NCBI GenBank assembly: GCA_902803475.1
Contig: CADCPZ010000002.1
Location: 1-33,334 of the forward strand
Direction: 5' to 3'
From: an uncultured Prevotellaceae bacterium
Lineage (GTDB): Bacteria; Bacteroidota; Bacteroidia; Bacteroidales; Bacteroidaceae
Length of the DNA stretch: 33,334 nt
The notes under the pieces: model-generated
Database searches by the model: none
Told to the model about the DNA's origin: nothing
Seen by the model: only the letters and a program-made list of their open reading frames with translations
Shown here: positions 33,072 through 33,334 of the stretch, in pieces
How the letters are laid out: every line of letters begins with the position of its first letter
Position numbering within the stretch: position 1 is the stretch's first letter
Program-made: the position numbers and the translations under genes

Positions 33072-33334
33072 ATGACGACAGAGATGCTTGAACAACTGAT
33101 GCGCCGCATAGAAGGCAACCGTAAGGCTACGAGCCGTGCGGGCGATGTCTTCATGTCGATGGTTGACCGAAGTACGTTGAACCAACTGAAGAGCAACGTC
33201 CAGAACATGGTGGAGCCAGAACAGTTGGAGCAGATGCTGGCCAGCAAAGGAATCTTCTTCCGACAGATACAACTGGAAGGTGAATGGTGGCGATATACGA
33301 CTGGAAAAATACTGGCATTCCTCCGTGACGACGA
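33072..33334 (+). CDS. Second NHLM/NHLP-type ABC exporter subunit (partial, 5' end)
   Basis: The ATG at 33072 follows the previous stop by two bases, and the frame stays open to the window edge, encoding 87 residues. The visible part is an amphipathic helical N-terminus ending in GEWWRYTTGKILAFLRDD. This ending resembles the segment before the membrane domain of NHLP export permease/ATPase subunits (TIGR03797-like), which pair with the peptidase-bearing type. The membrane and ATPase domains would lie beyond the window, so the identity rests on the short match and on gene order. Confidence 0.55.
   Translation, partial: MTTEMLEQLMRRIEGNRKATSRAGDVFMSMVDRSTLNQLKSNVQNMVEPEQLEQMLASKGIFFRQIQLEGEWWRYTTGKILAFLRDD

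Overview
The window looks like chromosomal DNA of a strictly anaerobic Bacteroidota bacterium, most likely Bacteroidales and probably Prevotellaceae. The evidence is promoter spacers of the Bacteroidota type (TAnnTTTG near -7, in places with TTTG 19-21 bases upstream), start regions mostly without strong Shine-Dalgarno sequences, a signal peptidase I with the large internal insertion typical of the group, a menaquinone prenyltransferase beside a flavodiiron protein, and several Bacteroidota-type secreted proteins and lipoproteins. No rRNA, tRNA, CRISPR array, insertion sequence or prophage was seen. Genes are tightly packed and no gap exceeds about 230 bases.

Layout. 1-2650 (+): the tail of an unknown gene, a large xanthine phosphoribosyltransferase / dihydropyrimidine dehydrogenase-like fusion, and a small secreted protein, closed by a bidirectional hairpin. 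2671-6465 (-): PfkB sugar kinase, flavodiiron protein, MenA and a CPBP membrane protease, apparently one transcription direction. 6554-7846 (+): an M16 zinc peptidase. 7849-12944 (-): dapB, lepB, WbqC-like protein and patatin-barrel protein, apparently one operon. 13175-15484 (+): HAD hydrolase, ribF and a second CPBP protease, coupled by overlaps and ended by a good terminator. 15620-16592 (-): ECF sigma factor and its putative anti-sigma partner. 16709-22257 (-): topA, aroK, speA and argB. 22351-22908 (-): zinc-ribbon Nudix hydrolase. 23044-23865 (+): secreted esterase. 23862-28964 (-): four exported proteins (thioredoxin-fold lipoprotein without CxxC, FG-GAP-like protein, YARHG-DUF3160 protein, CapA-like protein). 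29124-30305 (+): GH3 lipoprotein. 30398 to the right edge (+): a promoter and the first genes of an NHLM/NHLP-type peptide export system.

Two themes deserve attention. The right-hand export system has a membrane-fusion protein, an ABC permease/ATPase and the start of a second ABC protein in the NHLM arrangement. The first ABC protein has no C39 leader peptidase domain and the fusion protein has no coiled-coil hairpin. Separately, short tandem arrays with periods of 7, 8 and 10 bases recur: at three minus-strand stop codons, over one start codon, and inside the M16 peptidase gene, where two octamer arrays of opposite polarity encode an in-frame insertion.

Several apparent longer reading frames begin with TTG codons that lie in promoter elements or upstream of an ATG; starts were moved to the ATG in those cases (pfkB-like, patatin, ribF, GH3, HlyD-like). 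Function calls come from motif recognition by eye, without database searches.
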